DNA from: CAYSLA01 sp964431685
Lineage (GTDB): Bacteria > Armatimonadota > UBA5829
Assembly (NCBI GenBank): GCA_964431685.1
Contig: CAYSLA010000073.1
Location: 1-15,886 of the forward strand
Direction: 5' to 3'
DNA length: 15,886 nt
Each line of letters opens with the position of its first letter. Within the stretch, counting starts at the first letter, position 1. The notes beneath the pieces are model-generated. The model saw only the letters and a program-made list of their open reading frames with translations, searched no databases and was not told the DNA's origin. Below, in pieces: positions 13,246-15,886 of this stretch. The translations under genes and the position numbers were made by a program.

Positions 13246-15465
13246 ATGAGTTCTGTTAGAGTTGATTTCTCTGTACCTACCCCGTCCGTAGTCAAGAATA
13301 GTGGTGTGCGTCTTGAGTTTGTCGACGGGCTTCCCACGATGGTTGCAGGGGACACGCCCTTCTGGGGCTTTATGCATACGATCGACCCCTACGAGAAGCG
13401 CCCCTACGTGGAGGCTGTGCAGTCGATGTATCAGCAGGGCGTGCGGCTTTTCAGCTTCTTGCTTCCGCTTCCTGTGGCGTGGCTGCCGGACGGCGGCTAT
13501 GACTTCACTCTGTTCGATGCTCTCCACAAGAAGTTGCTCAGCGTGGCTCCGGAGGCGCTCTTCTATCCGCGCGTCTTTATGACTACGCCGGACTGGTGGG
13601 ACGAGACGCACCCCGACGAGCTTCTCGGTTTCCGAGGGGAGTACCCTCGGATAAACGGGTCCTGCAGCGAGCCGGACAATCCGCTGTGGAAGTACGAGTT
13701 CAAGATGTACCACAGTCCCTCAAACCCATCCATCGCCTCGAAGAAATGGCGCGAGGCAGCTTCCGACGCCCTTGCAGCGTATGTCAAGCATACGTGGGAA
13801 GGCGACTACGCCGGTCACTGGTTCGCCTACCAGATAGCATACGGCTGCTGCGGAGAGTGGACCCCGTTCGGAATCTACGTGCAGGATAGATATGGCAACT
13901 ATGACTTCAGCAAGCCGATGGTCGAATCGTTTAGAGCGCGACTCGCCGGCAAGTATGCAAGCGACTCCGAACTCAGACGCGCCTGGAACGACCGCGATGT
14001 CACGCTGGAAACCGCCGAGCCTCCGACAAAGCTGCAGATGCTCAAGACGGATGTTGGTGTTCTCAAGAATCCGCACGATGCCGGACACTACGCCGACTGG
14101 GTGGAGCACTACTCGAGAGTGTTCCACGACGCCCTCATTCACTTCGGCAGGGCCGCCAAGGATGCCGCGCCAGTCGACGTTCTGACAGGGTCCTTCGCGG
14201 GCTACCGGCTTCAGGTGGGTTGTTCCGCCTATGTGGGCCAGCTCGCTCACGTTGATTTGGACTATCTGCTCGAGAGCGACGCAATCGACATTCTCTCCAC
14301 CCCGAACGTCTACCACGATCGAAAGAAAGGGGTTTTCTCGCAGGCCGTAGTCGCCACAATAGCACGAAAGAAGATTTTCCTGGCCGAAAACGACGTGCGG
14401 ACCTACAAGTCCGGCGATTCCGATTACGGGCCTGGGTTGGACTCGAAGTTCAGCGTAATGTCGTTCAAGCGGGACACTTTCTACAACTTTACCCAGGGCG
14501 GAGGACACGAGTGGTGGTATGACTTTGGCCTGGGGTGGTATCTGGAACCGGTCTACGAGGACATCATCTGCCGTCTCGTCAAAGCGTCGAAAGACATAAC
14601 ACCCGCGGACAGGCAGGGTCAGGCGGATGTGGCGCTGGTCATCGACGAGCTTTCCTACTGCTACACCGAAGGCTGTTCCAACTACCTGCAGCTAAGCAGG
14701 CAATGTGTGAACGAGTATCTTCCCAGGATGGGCACTTCGTTCGACGTGATCACCTACGACGATATGCTTCAGCGAGACCCGTACAAACTCTACATATTCC
14801 GGGACTTGTTCTATGCGCCCGACGCCAGAGCGGCCCAGGTCCGCAGTCTATTGACGAATAACAACGCCTCCGCACTGTGGCTGTTCGCCTCAGGGATGCT
14901 TGGAGAAGAGTCAGTCGACCCCGAACAGGCCCAGAAGCTAACAGGCATCAGATTGGGACTGATCAACACCACCACTTCCCACCAAGTCACATTGCTGAAC
15001 CTCAGCCACCCTGTCACTGAGGGCGTCGGGCAGATCATCGGGACAAAAGGCAACGACGATATCCGCGGAGTCTACGGACCAATAGTCTACGCGGACGATT
15101 CCGAGGCCCAGACTCTCGGGCAGATTGAGTCGCTGCAGATTCCAGGGATGGCCTTCAAGAGAGACGGCGAGAGGTTTGACTGTTGGATTGCGAGCCCGCT
15201 CCTGCCGCCAAAGCTGCTCGGCAACCTGGCGCGTGAGGCCGGGGCGCACATGTACGTCGAATCGGGAGTAGTCATCTTCGGATGCGGCAATCTCTTCTCG
15301 CTGCAAAGCGACCAGGAATGTACTATTGAGTTTACACCAAAGATGCCGGTGGAGTCAGTCTACAATCTGCTGACTGCAGAGGCCTATCCGCGCAGTCGGA
15401 AGTCGTTCACGATACCGATCGGCAAGGACGACCCAGTTCTCGTCAGGTGCATTCCCGCGCGCTAG
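13246..15465 (+). CDS. Clan GH-A glycoside hydrolase, GH42-like (beta-galactosidase type)
   Basis: This 739-residue protein has GH42-like architecture. A TIM barrel spans about 30-450, with candidate acid/base E204 in YGCCGEWTPFG and candidate nucleophile E381 in IFLAENDVRTY, both at barrel-strand-like positions. A Rossmann-like segment follows from about 458 (QADVALVIDELSY) to 600, like the GH42 trimerisation domain, and the C-terminus is beta-rich. The usual GH42 acid/base N-E pair is replaced by G-E, so it is a divergent member or a related uncharacterised family. It has no signal peptide and is predicted to be cytoplasmic. GAGG lies about 7 nt before the ATG. It follows the DUF6067-like gene by 151 bp; that spacer shows no clear terminator or promoter, so they may be co-transcribed. 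Confidence 0.7.
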   Translation: MSSVRVDFSVPTPSVVKNSGVRLEFVDGLPTMVAGDTPFWGFMHTIDPYEKRPYVEAVQSMYQQGVRLFSFLLPLPVAWLPDGGYDFTLFDALHKKLLSVAPEALFYPRVFMTTPDWWDETHPDELLGFRGEYPRINGSCSEPDNPLWKYEFKMYHSPSNPSIASKKWREAASDALAAYVKHTWEGDYAGHWFAYQIAYGCCGEWTPFGIYVQDRYGNYDFSKPMVESFRARLAGKYASDSELRRAWNDRDVTLETAEPPTKLQMLKTDVGVLKNPHDAGHYADWVEHYSRVFHDALIHFGRAAKDAAPVDVLTGSFAGYRLQVGCSAYVGQLAHVDLDYLLESDAIDILSTPNVYHDRKKGVFSQAVVATIARKKIFLAENDVRTYKSGDSDYGPGLDSKFSVMSFKRDTFYNFTQGGGHEWWYDFGLGWYLEPVYEDIICRLVKASKDITPADRQGQADVALVIDELSYCYTEGCSNYLQLSRQCVNEYLPRMGTSFDVITYDDMLQRDPYKLYIFRDLFYAPDARAAQVRSLLTNNNASALWLFASGMLGEESVDPEQAQKLTGIRLGLINTTTSHQVTLLNLSHPVTEGVGQIIGTKGNDDIRGVYGPIVYADDSEAQTLGQIESLQIPGMAFKRDGERFDCWIASPLLPPKLLGNLAREAGAHMYVESGVVIFGCGNLFSLQSDQECTIEFTPKMPVESVYNLLTAEAYPRSRKSFTIPIGKDDPVLVRCIPAR

Positions 15466-15511
15466 TACGCTTTTTGTGCGCCGTTCCAGGCCAGCAGAAA
15501 GGAGTTGCGAG

Positions 15512-15886
15512 ATGTCAATGACGGTGGGCCGGACTCTGGCCCTGACTTGTTTGCTTGTAGCGACGATGGCGTTGGTGTCTTGCAGCGAATCGCCCAATGG
15601 CAAGGATGTCCAGTTGAGTGAGACTCTTGCACGGATTCAGGTGCTTGAGAAAGTTCCGGAGGGTACACGGCCCAGCAATCCTGACAATCTCAGCTATATA
15701 GACGCGCTTCTGGAGAAGTGCCGGTCTGAGCAACTCGATCGCCAGGTGATATACTGGGAGGTCCGCCGAGCCAGGAGCGAGGCGGAGCTGGAACTGCTCA
15801 GGTTGCGCAGGAGCGTGCTGGAGTCGGACACGGTATCTGCCGAGGAAGAATCCAGATTGAGCCGACTGGAACTCGAGTGGGCGGCA
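15512..15886 (+). CDS. Lipoprotein of unknown function, 3' end outside the window
   Basis: 125 codons are open from the ATG to the window edge, with AAAGGAG (15498-15504) 7 nt upstream. The N-terminus MSMTVGRTLALTCLLVATMA is followed by the lipobox LVSC, with lipidation expected at C24, so the protein should be membrane-anchored. Residues about 85-125 are highly charged with leucine spacing and no glycine (SEAELELLRLRRSVLES and on), predicting a long helix or coiled coil. It lies 46 bp after the GH42-like gene and may be in the same transcript. Full length and function cannot be judged. Confidence 0.7.
   Translation, partial: MSMTVGRTLALTCLLVATMALVSCSESPNGKDVQLSETLARIQVLEKVPEGTRPSNPDNLSYIDALLEKCRSEQLDRQVIYWEVRRARSEAELELLRLRRSVLESDTVSAEEESRLSRLELEWAA

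Noticed and set aside
13720..14508. 262-codon minus-strand ORF
   Set aside because: It lies entirely inside the GH42-like gene on the other strand and has no family signature.
1..15886. CRISPR array, tRNA/rRNA genes, transposase or phage genes
   Set aside because: No regularly spaced repeats, no RNA-gene signatures and no mobile-element proteins were seen on either strand.

Overview
The window is bacterial, moderately GC-rich and densely coded. It looks like part of a metagenome-assembled genome, because it carries a 100-N scaffold gap. A PEP-CTERM protein and a lipoprotein point to a Gram-negative cell with an exosortase-type sorting system. Unusual glycosidases next to URO-D-like, ROK, M55 and isomerase-like genes are typical of environmental polysaccharide degraders such as Armatimonadota, Planctomycetota or Lentisphaerota-like lineages. 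The phylum is inferred from gene content only; there is no rRNA or tRNA gene here.

Left and centre (237-10622, all minus strand). Transcription runs right to left: a GH106-like glycosidase (10622-7512), a beta-CASP metallo-beta-lactamase protein of the RNase J type (7505-5973), the wreck of a GH1 beta-glycosidase (5915-5606), an M55 D-aminopeptidase (5576-4728), a sugar isomerase-like TIM barrel (4731-3817), a ROK-type kinase-fold protein (3744-2323), a URO-D/MtaA-type protein (2223-1165) and a PIG-L deacetylase (1085-237). The first five units are tightly packed. A good sigma-70-type promoter sits between the isomerase and the ROK gene, so the last three genes can be expressed separately. 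None of these proteins has a signal peptide, so the locus probably handles sugars in the cytoplasm: glycosidic cleavage, deacetylation, isomerisation and perhaps phosphorylation.

Right part. A PEP-CTERM exported protein (11380-10859, minus) is divergent from three plus-strand genes: a secreted stand-alone DUF6067-like beta-sandwich protein (11793-13094), a cytoplasmic GH42-like clan GH-A glycosidase (13246-15465) and the start of a lipoprotein gene that runs off the window (15512-15886). The divergent spacer holds an extended -10 promoter and the scaffold gap. The gap is flanked by two identical 55-nt copies and is most likely an assembly artefact.

Non-coding structure. There is a 186-bp hairpin-rich element with imperfect terminal inverted repeats at 16-201, two tandem hairpins between the ROK and URO-D genes, and three hairpins between the PEP-CTERM and GH106-like genes, one of them a likely terminator. 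The observations most worth a second look are the GH1 wreck, the truncated DUF6067 module, the RNase J-like gene coupled to a glycosidase, and the exact 55-nt overlap at the gap. No CRISPR array, transposase, phage gene or RNA gene was recognised.
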